In this document: positions 27,524-36,746 of the stretch, piece after piece
Layout: each line of letters begins with the position of its first letter
Numbering within the stretch: position 1 is the first letter of the stretch
Source: Lachnospiraceae bacterium
GTDB taxonomy: Bacteria > Bacillota_A > Clostridia > Lachnospirales > Lachnospiraceae
NCBI GenBank assembly: GCA_017620345.1
Contig: JAFZQP010000045.1
Span: 1-64,000 of the forward strand
Reading direction: 5' to 3'
Length of the DNA: 64,000 bases
Notes under the pieces: model-generated
Seen by the model: only the letters and a program-made list of their open reading frames with translations
Told to the model about the DNA's origin: nothing
Database searches by the model: none
Translations under genes and position numbers: made by a program

Positions 27524-28621
27524 TTATCGCTTATATGCGTTAACGGCTTCTATTACTTTGGTGATCTCGTCATCATCCATGTATTCCATCATCGGAAGCG
27601 TGACGATATGCGCACACAGATCTTCCGTTATCGGATGATCTCCTTCTTTGTATCCGAACTTTTCCGTCATGCACGGCTGCAGATACGGCGGTGTTCGCCA
27701 TGATATATCCGTTGCTATGTCCCTGTCCGACATGTACTGTCTGAACCCTTCCTGATCGTCGGCACGGACTATGAACTGATACCATGTATGCTCGCACCCG
27801 TCGGCTGTCTTCGGAAGTTCTATAAGAGGATTATCCATTTCTTTAAGATAACGTTCTGCGATATGACGCCTGTTTGCAAGAAGTGTATCCATATGAGACA
27901 GCCTTACACGCAGCAATCCTGCCTGCAGTTCGTCAAGTCTCATGTTGTAACCTATCGCGATATTATGATATCTCCTGTCACTTCCGTAATTGCGCAACAC
28001 CTTCACTCTGTCGGTTATGGCCGGATCCGTTGACACAACCGCTCCTCCGTCTCCGAAACATCCGAGATTCTTGGTCGGATAAAAGCTGAAGAATGAAACC
28101 TTTCCGAACAGTCCGGTATTGACTCCTTTATAAGGAGCAAAATGCGACTGCGCACAGTCTTCGAACAGATCAAGTCCGTATTTTTTACACTCCGAAATGA
28201 CAGGATCCATACGGGTTGCCTGCCCGTACAGGTGCGTTACGAGAACGGCTTTGGTCTTAGGTGTTACGGCAGCTGCGATATTTGCCGCATCAAGCTGATA
28301 ATACTCATCCGGCTCCACGAACACCGGAATTGCCCCGCACTGAAGTATCCCGAGCATAGTTGCGATATAACCGTTCGCCTGAACTATTATCTCATCTCCC
28401 TCTCCTATGCCCGCAGCCTCAAGGCCAAGCGTTATCGCATCAAGTCCGTTATCAACGCCCGCGCAGTAACAGTTCCCGAGTCGCTTTGCAAATTCTTCTT
28501 CAAAGGCCGAAACTTCCTTACCGAGAATGTACCAGCCGCTTCTTAGAACCTCAAGCGCCTTATCCTCATATTCCTTCTGATACAGCCTGAATCCTCTTCC
28601 GAGATCATTTATCGGTATCAT
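27524..28621 (-). CDS. DegT/DnrJ/EryC1-type sugar aminotransferase
   Basis: This 365-aa PLP enzyme would transfer an amino group to a keto-sugar nucleotide. The family motifs are in order: LRSGWYILGKEVSAFEEEFA near the N-terminus, NGLDAITLGLEAAGIGEGDEI, LFEDCAQSH around the PLP-stacking region, and the PLP lysine in FYPTKNLGCFGDGGAVV. FdtB/QdtB-type enzymes that make 3-amino sugars are close in style, but the substrate cannot be fixed. It is the last gene of the glycan cluster and overlaps the GT-C-like membrane protein gene by about 17 nt. No sugar-nucleotide dehydratase is present nearby, so its substrate is made elsewhere. Confidence 0.93.
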   Translation of the reverse strand: MIPINDLGRGFRLYQKEYEDKALEVLRSGWYILGKEVSAFEEEFAKRLGNCYCAGVDNGLDAITLGLEAAGIGEGDEIIVQANGYIATMLGILQCGAIPVFVEPDEYYQLDAANIAAAVTPKTKAVLVTHLYGQATRMDPVISECKKYGLDLFEDCAQSHFAPYKGVNTGLFGKVSFFSFYPTKNLGCFGDGGAVVSTDPAITDRVKVLRNYGSDRRYHNIAIGYNMRLDELQAGLLRVRLSHMDTLLANRRHIAERYLKEMDNPLIELPKTADGCEHTWYQFIVRADDQEGFRQYMSDRDIATDISWRTPPYLQPCMTEKFGYKEGDHPITEDLCAHIVTLPMMEYMDDDEITKVIEAVNAYKR

Positions 28622-30392
28622 CCTGTTCTCCTTTACTGTCTGTATTCTTCGGTCTGAAATAGACCTTTCCGCACTTTACAACTGTTTCTTCAAAGCCGTT
28701 GTCCCTTATATAATCCTTCCAGTACTGCCCCATCTCGTCAAGATTCGGCTCATGATCATCATCGACATCTCCCGATGCATCATATGATCCGTACCGGCTG
28801 TCGAGTACTATTATAACATCCGGTACCGAAGTTTTGTGAGTTTCATAATAAAGATCAAGCTGCTCATCGGTAAATGCTGTTGTTCTCCACGTCGACGGAA
28901 ATCCGCAGTCAAGGCGCGATACGGCATATCCCCACGGCAGTATCTTGGAGAACATGACGTTTCCGTTCGGATTGCCGCTTACCGGTTCGATATCATCCGT
29001 GTTCAGGCAGTACTCATCAAGCATCTCATATATATCAACATACTGTGACAGATGTTCATCCGTCGTATACAGCCCCTTTGCCACTCCGGTCGGAATGATT
29101 CTCGTAAGCTGCCCTATCGGCGCATCACGATAAACATTCGTAAACCTTAATGCAACCGTTATTACAAGGCAAACCACACACGCGGCCGCCGCAGAGGCTG
29201 TCGCAAGCTTTTGATACCATATCCCCTGCCCCATGCCGGCGCGTATATAGTCACAGACCGCGCACAGACATGCACTTACAGCCACCGACAGACCAAGGGC
29301 TATGACATAGAGAAAATCACTTGATGTGAAGCTGTATATGACCGACACAAGTCCTGCCGGGATGACCATCATCCAAAACAGCGTATGATTTTTCTTCTCC
29401 GAAACAAAAAATACGGGCAACGCGAACAGGAAAAACGCCACATGAACATATCCCGTGTGCCCGAATGATATTACAGCCATTATCGCAAACAGGACCGTAT
29501 CCGCAAACACGATTATATCGCAAAACGGATGCTTCTTAAGAAACCTGCCTGATACAAACGACAGGGCGATCAATATGTACGACGCATACGTATACATACC
29601 GAACACATCCATAAGACACCTGTGCGGCTTACGGATAAAATACCCCAGTGATTCGTTATGCTCATTATCAACGAGAACCTTCGGAAGAACATCTGTCAGA
29701 TATCCGATATCAACATGCAAAAACAGCCAGATCGCAAACAGCACTGCGGGGATCGCAACGCCGATCACGGTATAGATGATAACAGTCCGCAGTGTTTTGC
29801 TTTTCTTAACGATAAGTAAAATGACCGCTCCCAGCATGACCGGGACGTAGCCGATCACAAAAGCAGGCATACAGAGCACCGAAAGCGCCGTAAGGACGCC
29901 TGCTAAGATCAGTACGCCGCGTCTGGCCGAATCCCTGCAGTCGTATATCAGTATCAGCGCAGCCATGAGCAGCACGGTCGATAGCATGTAGTATGAGAAA
30001 GTAGCATTATTAAGATGTGCATAGCACATTATGAATATCGCCGCGCCGAGCCCTACATATCGGGGATATTCTTTTTCAAGTACGCGGTAATACAGAATCG
30101 CAACTGCTGTACAAAGGAGCAGATACAATATCCGAAAATAGAGTATCACTCCTGCGTTTGATCCGGTCACAGCCACGAAAAGTGCATAGAAAGGAAGCAT
30201 TACGACTGACGACATCTGGGTCCTGAACCACTCATCGACGAGCGGTATCTGCCCTCTGTAGAAACGATCGCATGTCGATACATAAAAGCTCTCATCCGTC
30301 CAGCAAAAACCCATAAAGCTTCGCCATGTAAGACAGAGAAAGCAGAAAAGCATGCATATGTAGACATAGTTCTTCCTGATGAATTTGATCAT
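28605..30392 (-). CDS. Polytopic membrane protein, probable GT-C-type glycosyltransferase
   Basis: This protein of about 595 aa has a short basic N-terminus, roughly 11 membrane helices (about residues 8-425) and a C-terminal extracytoplasmic domain of about 170 residues. The first loop contains WTDESFYVSTCDRF, an acidic motif in the place where GT-C enzymes carry their catalytic Asp/Glu. GT-C enzymes use lipid-linked sugars on the outer face. The neighbouring DPM1-like glycosyltransferase and SMR-like protein would make and flip such a donor. The ATG at 30392 is used; a TTG at 30404 overlapping the upstream stop is possible. I do not recognise a named family. Confidence 0.75.
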   Translation of the reverse strand: MIKFIRKNYVYICMLFCFLCLTWRSFMGFCWTDESFYVSTCDRFYRGQIPLVDEWFRTQMSSVVMLPFYALFVAVTGSNAGVILYFRILYLLLCTAVAILYYRVLEKEYPRYVGLGAAIFIMCYAHLNNATFSYYMLSTVLLMAALILIYDCRDSARRGVLILAGVLTALSVLCMPAFVIGYVPVMLGAVILLIVKKSKTLRTVIIYTVIGVAIPAVLFAIWLFLHVDIGYLTDVLPKVLVDNEHNESLGYFIRKPHRCLMDVFGMYTYASYILIALSFVSGRFLKKHPFCDIIVFADTVLFAIMAVISFGHTGYVHVAFFLFALPVFFVSEKKNHTLFWMMVIPAGLVSVIYSFTSSDFLYVIALGLSVAVSACLCAVCDYIRAGMGQGIWYQKLATASAAAACVVCLVITVALRFTNVYRDAPIGQLTRIIPTGVAKGLYTTDEHLSQYVDIYEMLDEYCLNTDDIEPVSGNPNGNVMFSKILPWGYAVSRLDCGFPSTWRTTAFTDEQLDLYYETHKTSVPDVIIVLDSRYGSYDASGDVDDDHEPNLDEMGQYWKDYIRDNGFEETVVKCGKVYFRPKNTDSKGEQDDTDK

Positions 30393-30400
30393 ATGTACGG

Positions 30401-30736
30401 TCAAACAGCCACGATGATGACTCCGCTTATCACAAGAGCCATACCGAGGAGCTTTTGTTTGGATATCTTCTCCCTGAGTATTATGCGTCCGAGAACAGTA
30501 ACAAAAACATAACCGCTTGCTTCAAGCATTGCTCCGACAGACAACGGAACAACCTTGTAACAGTATACCGTGAGCAGTGTTGCCAGAAAGAATATGGCAT
30601 ATGCACTTATTACCCTTACGTTTAGATATTCAAATATCCACGAACTGTACTTCCTTCTTGCCGCGATCTTCAGAAGTATCTGCGAAAATGCGGATATCAG
30701 CGACGAAGCAAGGAATATGATGATATACACACTCAT
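30401..30736 (-). CDS. Small four-helix EamA/SMR-like protein (ArnE-type flippase candidate)
   Basis: This 111-aa protein has four membrane helices and the SMR/EamA half-repeat pattern, with GAMLEASGYVFVTVLGRIILREKIS near the third helix, typical of DMT-type small proteins. ArnE/ArnF-type homologues flip undecaprenyl-phosphate sugars. Its place between a DPM1-like glycosyltransferase and a GT-C-like protein fits that role, which remains an inference. It overlaps the glycosyltransferase gene by 4 nt. A multidrug role is less likely in this context. Confidence 0.8.
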   Translation of the reverse strand: MSVYIIIFLASSLISAFSQILLKIAARRKYSSWIFEYLNVRVISAYAIFFLATLLTVYCYKVVPLSVGAMLEASGYVFVTVLGRIILREKISKQKLLGMALVISGVIIVAV

Positions 30737-31674
30737 TCTTTTTCGGACCTTCTTGTATCATTTACCGTGTCCACGATGAACACGGGTCTCTTTCTTGTAG
30801 CATCGAGCGCTCTCCACAGATACTCTCCGAGTATCCCGAGCATCAGCAGTATCATCCCCGCCGAGAACAACACAAGGCACATAAGTGTCGACCATCCTCT
30901 TACCGGTGCGCCGGAATTAAAATATTCAATGATGACACCGATGATCCATATAAATGCCAGCGCTGCCATTGCCACTCCGAGTCCCGACATGAACTTGATC
31001 GGGAAATATGAAAAACTCATCATGGAATCTATAACAAGCTTTATCTTCTTGGACATCGTCCAGCGTGATCTTCCGACCTCTCTGTCCTTCCTGTGAAAAT
31101 ACACATTATCGGACTTAAATCCCATCCAGAGCACCTGCAGAGAAAGTGATGAATTCTTTTCATCAAGGCGGAGCAGAACCTCTATCGCCTGGCGGTCAAG
31201 AAGATAACAGTCAAATCCTCCCTTGGGCATCTTCTTATCTATGACCGATCTTACGATCGAATAATACAGATTGGCGAAGAATTTCTTAACCGCGGGCTCA
31301 TCACGCTCCTGCCGGACGGCCAGAACCACCTTGTTACCCTCTTTCCATTTTTCATACATCCGGACTATGAGTTCGGAATCTTCCTGAAGATCCGCCTGTT
31401 TTGTCACAGCGCAGTCACCCGTACAGTTTGAAAGTCCCGCGAGCAACGCCGCATGCTCCCCGAAATTACGGGACAGTCTGACACACTTGACGTTCTCATC
31501 AAGGTCCCTGATCTTATTCATGACATCCCATGAATCATCGCCCGAGCCGTCATCGACCATTACGATCTCATAATCCCCGAGATCCGGCAGGATCTTTTCC
31601 TTCATGTCCTCGTACAGGAGCATAAGCGTATCCGCATTGTAATATACCGGAATGATTATAGATATTCTGCTCAT
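30733..31674 (-). CDS. DPM1/ArnC-like family 2 glycosyltransferase with two membrane helices
   Basis: This 313-aa protein has a GT-A domain (about residues 1-225) with IIIPVYYNADTL, IVMVDDGSGDDSW, the catalytic-region KQADLQED, and a QVLWMGFK and RSRWTMSKK amphipathic region. Two C-terminal membrane helices follow (about 232-255 and 265-290). That layout is characteristic of polyprenyl-phosphate glucosyl/mannosyl/aminoarabinosyl transferases. The inferred product is an undecaprenyl-phosphate-linked sugar for the downstream GT-C protein. It overlaps the SMR-like gene by 4 nt. Confidence 0.92.
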   Translation of the reverse strand: MSRISIIIPVYYNADTLMLLYEDMKEKILPDLGDYEIVMVDDGSGDDSWDVMNKIRDLDENVKCVRLSRNFGEHAALLAGLSNCTGDCAVTKQADLQEDSELIVRMYEKWKEGNKVVLAVRQERDEPAVKKFFANLYYSIVRSVIDKKMPKGGFDCYLLDRQAIEVLLRLDEKNSSLSLQVLWMGFKSDNVYFHRKDREVGRSRWTMSKKIKLVIDSMMSFSYFPIKFMSGLGVAMAALAFIWIIGVIIEYFNSGAPVRGWSTLMCLVLFSAGMILLMLGILGEYLWRALDATRKRPVFIVDTVNDTRRSEKE

Positions 31675-31677
31675 TGT

Positions 31678-33483
31678 TTATCCTTTCAGGTATTCTTTTA
31701 CCGATTCGTATTCTTCCTTCGGAAGGAACGGGAACATATCATCGTTGGCGGCACTTGTTATCGTACCGTCCGGATGCACCTTGGATGAAAGCTTCGGTTC
31801 AAAATTCTGTCTGTCATCAACGATCACATCAACAAGAACCGGTCCGGCAGTGTCCACTGCATCCCTAATCTTATCCCGCAGGCCTTCCTCACTTTCTATC
31901 CGTACATACGGGATCGAAAAAGCATATGCAACCTTTTCAAAATCCGGGAACGATATCCCGTTTCCGTCACACACGCCGATCAGTTTTCTTCCCGCAAAAA
32001 GATTCTGCTGCGTCTGTCTGATCGAATGATAGCCGTTATTGTTAAGTATGAATATCTTGATATTGATATTATTATAATAAACGGTCTGCAGCTCCTGAAT
32101 GTTCATCATAAAGCTTCCGTCACCGTCGAGACAGATCACGCGCTCCTTCCCTCTTGCTGTTGCCGCACCTATCGCTGCCGGAAATCCGTATCCCATCGCA
32201 GCACATCCCGAATTGGTAAAAAGCCGCTGATCCTTCTTAACAGCTGCTGCCTGAAATCCCATCACGCACGCCCCGCCGTTACCGGTAACGATCACGTCAC
32301 CTTCACCGAGCACATCATACAGTCCTTCAAGAAATACATAGGGATTGAGTTTATCCGTATGTCTGTAGCTGTCAAGCACAGCAGGATACCGGTCATTGAC
32401 GTCTTTGGCCCGTGCCAGCCATGCGCTGTGCATGCCGGGATCATAATCGCTTCTGCAGCCGAGCCTTGCCGTGATATCAGTCATCACATCAAGTACGTCT
32501 GCATGTACCGGCATATCGATATTTACCGTAGGTTTGCGAAGCTCGGCTTCATCTATATCAACTGCGATCTTGTATGCGTCCTTTGCAAATGCCAGCTTAT
32601 TGTAGCTGATCATCCTTATGTTCATCCTGCACCCGAGAACAAGCACAAGATCCGCACACTGGATGACAAAATTCCCGCCCCGAAGTCCTACGGTACCGGG
32701 CTTACCGCAAAAGAGCGGATCATCAGTCGGCATCAGATCGTGCGCATTCCAGGCAGTAAGAACGGGAATGCCAAGAGCTCCTGCACACTTCAGGAATTCA
32801 TCCCTTGCCCCGGCAACATTGATACCCGTGCCCGCAAGTATAACGGGACGTTTTGCTGCCATGATCCTGTCTATTATCTCATCAGTCTGTTTTTTGTCAT
32901 ATACCGGATCTTCATCTTCATCAGGCACGAAACCGTCAAGCTCATCCGGGTCTATAAGAGCCGCCTGTATGTCGAGCGGAACATCGATCCACACAGGGCC
33001 TTTCCTTCCGTTGTCACAAAGATACCATGCTTTTTCCATGTGGTATCTGATCGTATTTTTTTCAGTTACCATCACGGCATACTTTGTCATGTTCCTGACC
33101 GAGTCGACTATCTGGAACTCCTGGTCTCCGAGCTGACGCAGGGGAACATCGGTTGACCACGTCGTTGTCTCGCATTTAACCTGACCTGACACAACGAACA
33201 TCGGTATCGAATCCTGCCATGCACCGATCACTCCGGTTATGGCGTTCGTTCCTCCGGGTCCGCTCGTAACGCAAACCGGAGCAACCCTTCCAGTCAGTCT
33301 TGCATATCCTTCCGCTGCGATCGCACATGCCTGCTCATGATGGTTATATATACATCTAAGCCCTTCCCTGTGTCCGATGGCATCATCAAGATGCATCGCA
33401 CCGCCGCCGGTCACAAGGAACACATCGGTCACTCCTCTTTGTATGAAAAAATCAGCTATATATTCCGATACTTTCATTGTCAT
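31678..33483 (-). CDS. Acetolactate-synthase-like thiamine-diphosphate enzyme
   Basis: This 601-aa three-domain ThDP enzyme has the catalytic Glu region YNHHEQACAIAAEGYAR and a central domain with RPVILAGTGINVAG. The ThDP/Mg motif begins at GDGSFMMNIQELQT and ends with NNNGYHSIRQTQ. It is shaped like acetohydroxyacid synthase, but no regulatory subunit or branched-chain genes are nearby. It sits among glycan genes, where ThDP enzymes can add two-carbon units to sugars (YerE type) or decarboxylate keto acids. The true substrate is unknown. It overlaps the next HAD gene by 4 nt and was probably co-opted for glycan or side-chain synthesis. Confidence 0.9.
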   Translation of the reverse strand: MTMKVSEYIADFFIQRGVTDVFLVTGGGAMHLDDAIGHREGLRCIYNHHEQACAIAAEGYARLTGRVAPVCVTSGPGGTNAITGVIGAWQDSIPMFVVSGQVKCETTTWSTDVPLRQLGDQEFQIVDSVRNMTKYAVMVTEKNTIRYHMEKAWYLCDNGRKGPVWIDVPLDIQAALIDPDELDGFVPDEDEDPVYDKKQTDEIIDRIMAAKRPVILAGTGINVAGARDEFLKCAGALGIPVLTAWNAHDLMPTDDPLFCGKPGTVGLRGGNFVIQCADLVLVLGCRMNIRMISYNKLAFAKDAYKIAVDIDEAELRKPTVNIDMPVHADVLDVMTDITARLGCRSDYDPGMHSAWLARAKDVNDRYPAVLDSYRHTDKLNPYVFLEGLYDVLGEGDVIVTGNGGACVMGFQAAAVKKDQRLFTNSGCAAMGYGFPAAIGAATARGKERVICLDGDGSFMMNIQELQTVYYNNINIKIFILNNNGYHSIRQTQQNLFAGRKLIGVCDGNGISFPDFEKVAYAFSIPYVRIESEEGLRDKIRDAVDTAGPVLVDVIVDDRQNFEPKLSSKVHPDGTITSAANDDMFPFLPKEEYESVKEYLKG

Positions 33484-34133
33484 AACACATACCTCAGTAT
33501 CCCCTCAGGGCTGTCAGCGGATCCTATATTTGAAAACGCCTCCACATCTTTGGCGCTGCTAAAACCGAAGCCGTACGTTACTCCTACAAATGATACTCCG
33601 ATCTCTGAAGCTCCGATCGCATCATTATCACTGTCACCTGTCATCACGACTTGCGACCTGTCCGTTATGCCGAGACGCTCTATGGCATTTACTATTATAT
33701 CCTTCTTGGTCAGTTTCCCCGCAAAGTCGGATCCGCATATGGCATCCACTGCCCTGTCAAATCCGAAACCCGTCAGTATCTTTTCGGCATAGTCCTGTCT
33801 TTTATATGTTGCGACCGCCGTCTTAACACCTGCTTCCGAAAGCCTTTCGAGTGTCTCAAACATGCCATCATATGGTCTTGCAAGCATCAGATCATGGTCC
33901 TTGTATCTGTTTCTGAACACATCGGCAGCCCTGTCCGCCTCCTCTTTGTCCATTCCGTATACCCGGGCAAATGACTTCTGAATAGGAGGCCCGATAAATG
34001 TTCTGAGTACATCCTGCGGTATATCCGCAAGACCGAGTGTATTGATCGCATATGTTACGGAACTGAATATTCCCTCGGATGTATCAAGGAGCGTTCCGTC
34101 AAGATCAAAGATCACCGCTTTATAATGACTCAT
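33480..34133 (-). CDS. HAD hydrolase of phosphoglycolate-phosphatase type
   Basis: This 217-aa HAD subfamily I enzyme has the nucleophile motif FDLDGTLLD (about residues 9-17), the alpha-helical C1 cap, the lysine in the FAGKLTKKD region and the acidic GDSDNDAIGA motif. It resembles Gph/PgmB-like phosphatases. Placed between the ThDP enzyme and the aldolase, it may dephosphorylate a biosynthetic intermediate of the glycan pathway. Its ATG overlaps the aldolase gene by 14 nt. The substrate cannot be read from sequence. Confidence 0.92.
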   Translation of the reverse strand: MSHYKAVIFDLDGTLLDTSEGIFSSVTYAINTLGLADIPQDVLRTFIGPPIQKSFARVYGMDKEEADRAADVFRNRYKDHDLMLARPYDGMFETLERLSEAGVKTAVATYKRQDYAEKILTGFGFDRAVDAICGSDFAGKLTKKDIIVNAIERLGITDRSQVVMTGDSDNDAIGASEIGVSFVGVTYGFGFSSAKDVEAFSNIGSADSPEGILRYVL

Positions 34134-35730
34134 AAATACTCTCCGTTACAAATACAGGGGTGACTCCCAGATCGAGCTTCCGTATTCCCCTTACGGTGTC
34201 TTTATTGATATTATCAGCCTCATCACTGCTGTATGAATATTCCATGTTGGGATTCACATAGTTTGAAACCGATGTCTCCCGGTATCCGTCAAATCCCGCA
34301 AGTCCGATACTTTTTATCTGCGCCTTCTTCAGAAGCCCGAGCAGCATGATCAGCGGATTATCCGGCATCAGTGCTTCCTCGTCAAGAAGGTCACTGTAAT
34401 TAAGCGTGTAATCAAACTCTCCCAAAGTCCTGGTGATGTTTGATGTTGCGATAAGTTTCGACTTTTCTTTTTGTTCATTAAGAGCCGAACACAACTGCAC
34501 GTATCTTTTGGCATTACTCATGAATACGTAATCCACTTCATAATCTTCGGGTATGAAATTGATCGATATCGTCACACATTTCTTTGCGGCGATATATCTT
34601 TCCACTCTGTCTCTTTGTCTGTATATGTTCCTGCCGGGTCCCATCAGCAGAACGTCCGCTCCTCTGAGGTCTTCGATCAGTTCTCTTACCGAATCGGAAT
34701 CGGCACAGTGCTGCTTCTGATATTCAAAATACTGATCTCTTATATAGTCCGCATCATACAGAAGCCTCTTATCTTCATCCAACGATCCCAGTATCTCACT
34801 AATCGACTTGACCGACAGTTTTCCCATATCCATCAGGAAATTGACATAGTTCGGATGGCAGTCATGCGATGCGGCAAGGTAAAATTTGAACGAATAACCC
34901 CAGCGGTACTTCCTGCTCATCTCAAGCATCGTAACTTCTATCGCTTCAAGTATCTGACTGTTATGATAGGCGGTTCCGTGATATGAGTTCATATGCATGA
35001 CAAGCAGTTCGATCGGGGTGTTGCCCGCACTTTTACCCATACCGTAAAGCGATCCGTCTACGATAAGCATCCGTCCCTTCGGCGGATCATCAAGGAGTTC
35101 TATGCAGTTGGCATATGCAAGCTGGAAATTGTTATGCGCATGATACCCTATACCGATATCACTGTTCAGATGGGAACATGCAAAATCAAAATAATGCCGC
35201 AGCTGTCCTTTATGCAAAAGTCCGTATGTATCCACAAGCGAGAACGCATATGGCTTAAGGTCATTGACAAGCCCGATCAGTTCCGACAATTCTTCATCAT
35301 CATAACTCGTTATCGAAACAGCCTGGGCAAAGACTTTATAGCCCTTTTCCCTGACCTGTCTGCAGAAATCTATCGCTTCATGCATCCTGTGCTTCTTGAA
35401 AATGACCCTGATACCGTCCAGAAAGCACTCCGATGCGGGCATTACGTTTTCTATCGGACATGTCCCGTAATCTATCATGCCCACGATCATCGAATCGCCT
35501 TTTTTCAGTCTGCCGTATGTTCTGTTGATCCCTTCTGTGTCCGGGAAGATCGTGCGGTTTTCATCATAGTTCCTTCCGGCATCGATGAAACCTGTCTCGA
35601 TTATATCCACGCCGGCACTGACAAGACGCTCGAATATATTTATGATATTGCTCTTTCCGAACTCCCAGTCATTAAGGTATCCGCCGTCGCGCAGCGTACA
35701 GTCAAGGAGTTTTATCTCATTACTGCTCAA
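34120..35730 (-). CDS. HMGL-type aldolase with extra C-terminal domain
   Basis: The N-terminal half (about residues 1-290) is a DRE-TIM aldolase domain: LLDCTLRDGGYLNDWEF, the metal-binding GYHAHNNFQLAYAN, and DGSLYGMGKSAGN. It is like 4-hydroxy-2-oxovalerate aldolases. The remaining 240 residues form a second domain beginning LRGADVLLMGPGRNIYR, with a nucleotide-binding look, that such aldolases lack. GGAGG lies directly against the ATG at 35736 but 6 nt from the TTG at 35730, so TTG is preferred; the ATG cannot be excluded. With the ThDP enzyme and HAD protein it probably forms a small pathway making an unusual sugar or acyl substituent. Confidence 0.86.
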   Translation of the reverse strand: MSSNEIKLLDCTLRDGGYLNDWEFGKSNIINIFERLVSAGVDIIETGFIDAGRNYDENRTIFPDTEGINRTYGRLKKGDSMIVGMIDYGTCPIENVMPASECFLDGIRVIFKKHRMHEAIDFCRQVREKGYKVFAQAVSITSYDDEELSELIGLVNDLKPYAFSLVDTYGLLHKGQLRHYFDFACSHLNSDIGIGYHAHNNFQLAYANCIELLDDPPKGRMLIVDGSLYGMGKSAGNTPIELLVMHMNSYHGTAYHNSQILEAIEVTMLEMSRKYRWGYSFKFYLAASHDCHPNYVNFLMDMGKLSVKSISEILGSLDEDKRLLYDADYIRDQYFEYQKQHCADSDSVRELIEDLRGADVLLMGPGRNIYRQRDRVERYIAAKKCVTISINFIPEDYEVDYVFMSNAKRYVQLCSALNEQKEKSKLIATSNITRTLGEFDYTLNYSDLLDEEALMPDNPLIMLLGLLKKAQIKSIGLAGFDGYRETSVSNYVNPNMEYSYSSDEADNINKDTVRGIRKLDLGVTPVFVTESIYESL

Positions 35731-36115
35731 TCCCATCCTCCGATCGGCTCTTTGCCTCTTCTGTCTCTTCCCTGGCATCTTCGGTAACAATGAACACGAT
35801 CCCGCATATGATGATAAGCGCGCCTACGATCTTGCGTATCGTGATTTTCTCGTCAAAAATAAAATAGCCCCACATTATCCCCCATATAACGGTGACTCCT
35901 CTGTTCGCATAAGCCGAGATAAGCGGCATGTGCTTGATTATCTGCTGCCATGCGACGGCATACAGAAACAGTCCGAACAGAACTATACCGTAATAAAACA
36001 GGAATTCAAAGGACATGAATTCGTATCCGGCTGCACACTTGGATGCGACTCCGGTCAGTGAATATACAGCCAGGAACAGATGCAGGATTATCATATATTT
36101 GATGTCAGATCTCAT
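35720..36115 (-). CDS. Second small EamA/SMR-like four-helix membrane protein
   Basis: This 131-aa protein has four helices and the EamA-like motif PLISAYANRGVTVIWGIMWGYFIFDEKI. It is followed by a charged C-terminal tail of about 20 residues rich in Glu. It is only distantly like the 111-aa protein at 30401-30736, so the cluster has two such half-transporters, which may act separately or as a heterodimer in lipid-linked sugar flipping. Its start overlaps the upstream HAD gene by 11 nt, and its stop overlaps the aldolase start. A second four-helix partner is required if it works like ArnE/ArnF. Confidence 0.8.
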   Translation of the reverse strand: MRSDIKYMIILHLFLAVYSLTGVASKCAAGYEFMSFEFLFYYGIVLFGLFLYAVAWQQIIKHMPLISAYANRGVTVIWGIMWGYFIFDEKITIRKIVGALIIICGIVFIVTEDAREETEEAKSRSEDGIEQ

Positions 36116-36746
36116 TGATTTTTCTCCCGGCGACTCTTCTGTTGAGTATCAGATGATCTACTCCCGCAGCAACAGCGCTCATGCCGTCTTTTTCCATACG
36201 GTCTCCTATCATCAGGATATCATCGGCATCGATACCCGTGTCCTCCATTATGACCATAAGTCCCTTGGGCGAGGGCTTGAGTTCATCGATCCTGGGATCA
36301 TCAGGGCTGTACTGTCCGTCAACCGAAACACCCATGGCCGAAAGCTTATCACCTGTCGGATAATCAGACAGGATAACAACCTTTTTCCCTTTTTCGCGAA
36401 GTGACTTTATCCAGCCGATAAGTTTCCTGTCAGCCGTCATTGCCACGGCAGTAAGCGGATCATCGTATATCCACTTTCTGACGATCCGGCGGACTCTGTC
36501 GATATCTGTATTCCTGTCGGCTGCAACCTTTTTGATGATCTCCTCTTCAGACGAATTCCCGGTCCAGCCGTCCTTGACTTTTCTGAAGTGCTGCAGTATC
36601 AGAAGATCGCCTGCCGAAAACGGATGAAGGATATAATATCCCATAAGGCGGCCTGCCATGATGGCACGAAGTTTCGGCTGATCATAAAGTGTTCCGTCAA
36701 GATCGAACACATACAGTTTGTAGTCACCTATGTTCTTCTTCATCAT
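36105..36746 (-). CDS. HAD hydrolase next to the UbiA prenyltransferase
   Basis: This 213-aa HAD enzyme has FDLDGTLYD near the N-terminus, a helical cap, the VVILSDYPTGDK motif II, and GDRMEKDGMSAVAAG as the acidic motif. It lies directly after the UbiA-like gene, with which its start is almost contiguous. In actinobacteria, decaprenyl-phosphoryl-5-phosphoribose made by a UbiA protein is dephosphorylated by a separate phosphatase. This HAD protein could play that part here, which is an inference from adjacency. Other sugar phosphates are equally possible. Confidence 0.9.
   Translation of the reverse strand: MMKKNIGDYKLYVFDLDGTLYDQPKLRAIMAGRLMGYYILHPFSAGDLLILQHFRKVKDGWTGNSSEEEIIKKVAADRNTDIDRVRRIVRKWIYDDPLTAVAMTADRKLIGWIKSLREKGKKVVILSDYPTGDKLSAMGVSVDGQYSPDDPRIDELKPSPKGLMVIMEDTGIDADDILMIGDRMEKDGMSAVAAGVDHLILNRRVAGRKINEI

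Noticed and set aside
32026..33156. A 376-codon open frame on the plus strand
   Set aside because: It lies fully opposite the ThDP enzyme gene, has no family-like motif and no ribosome site, and follows the codon pattern of the real gene.
31678..33483. Acetolactate synthase for branched-chain amino acids
   Set aside because: No regulatory subunit or ilv/leu genes are present, and the context is surface glycan.
34993..35787. A 264-codon open frame on the plus strand
   Set aside because: It is antisense to the HMGL-type aldolase and has no recognisable domain.
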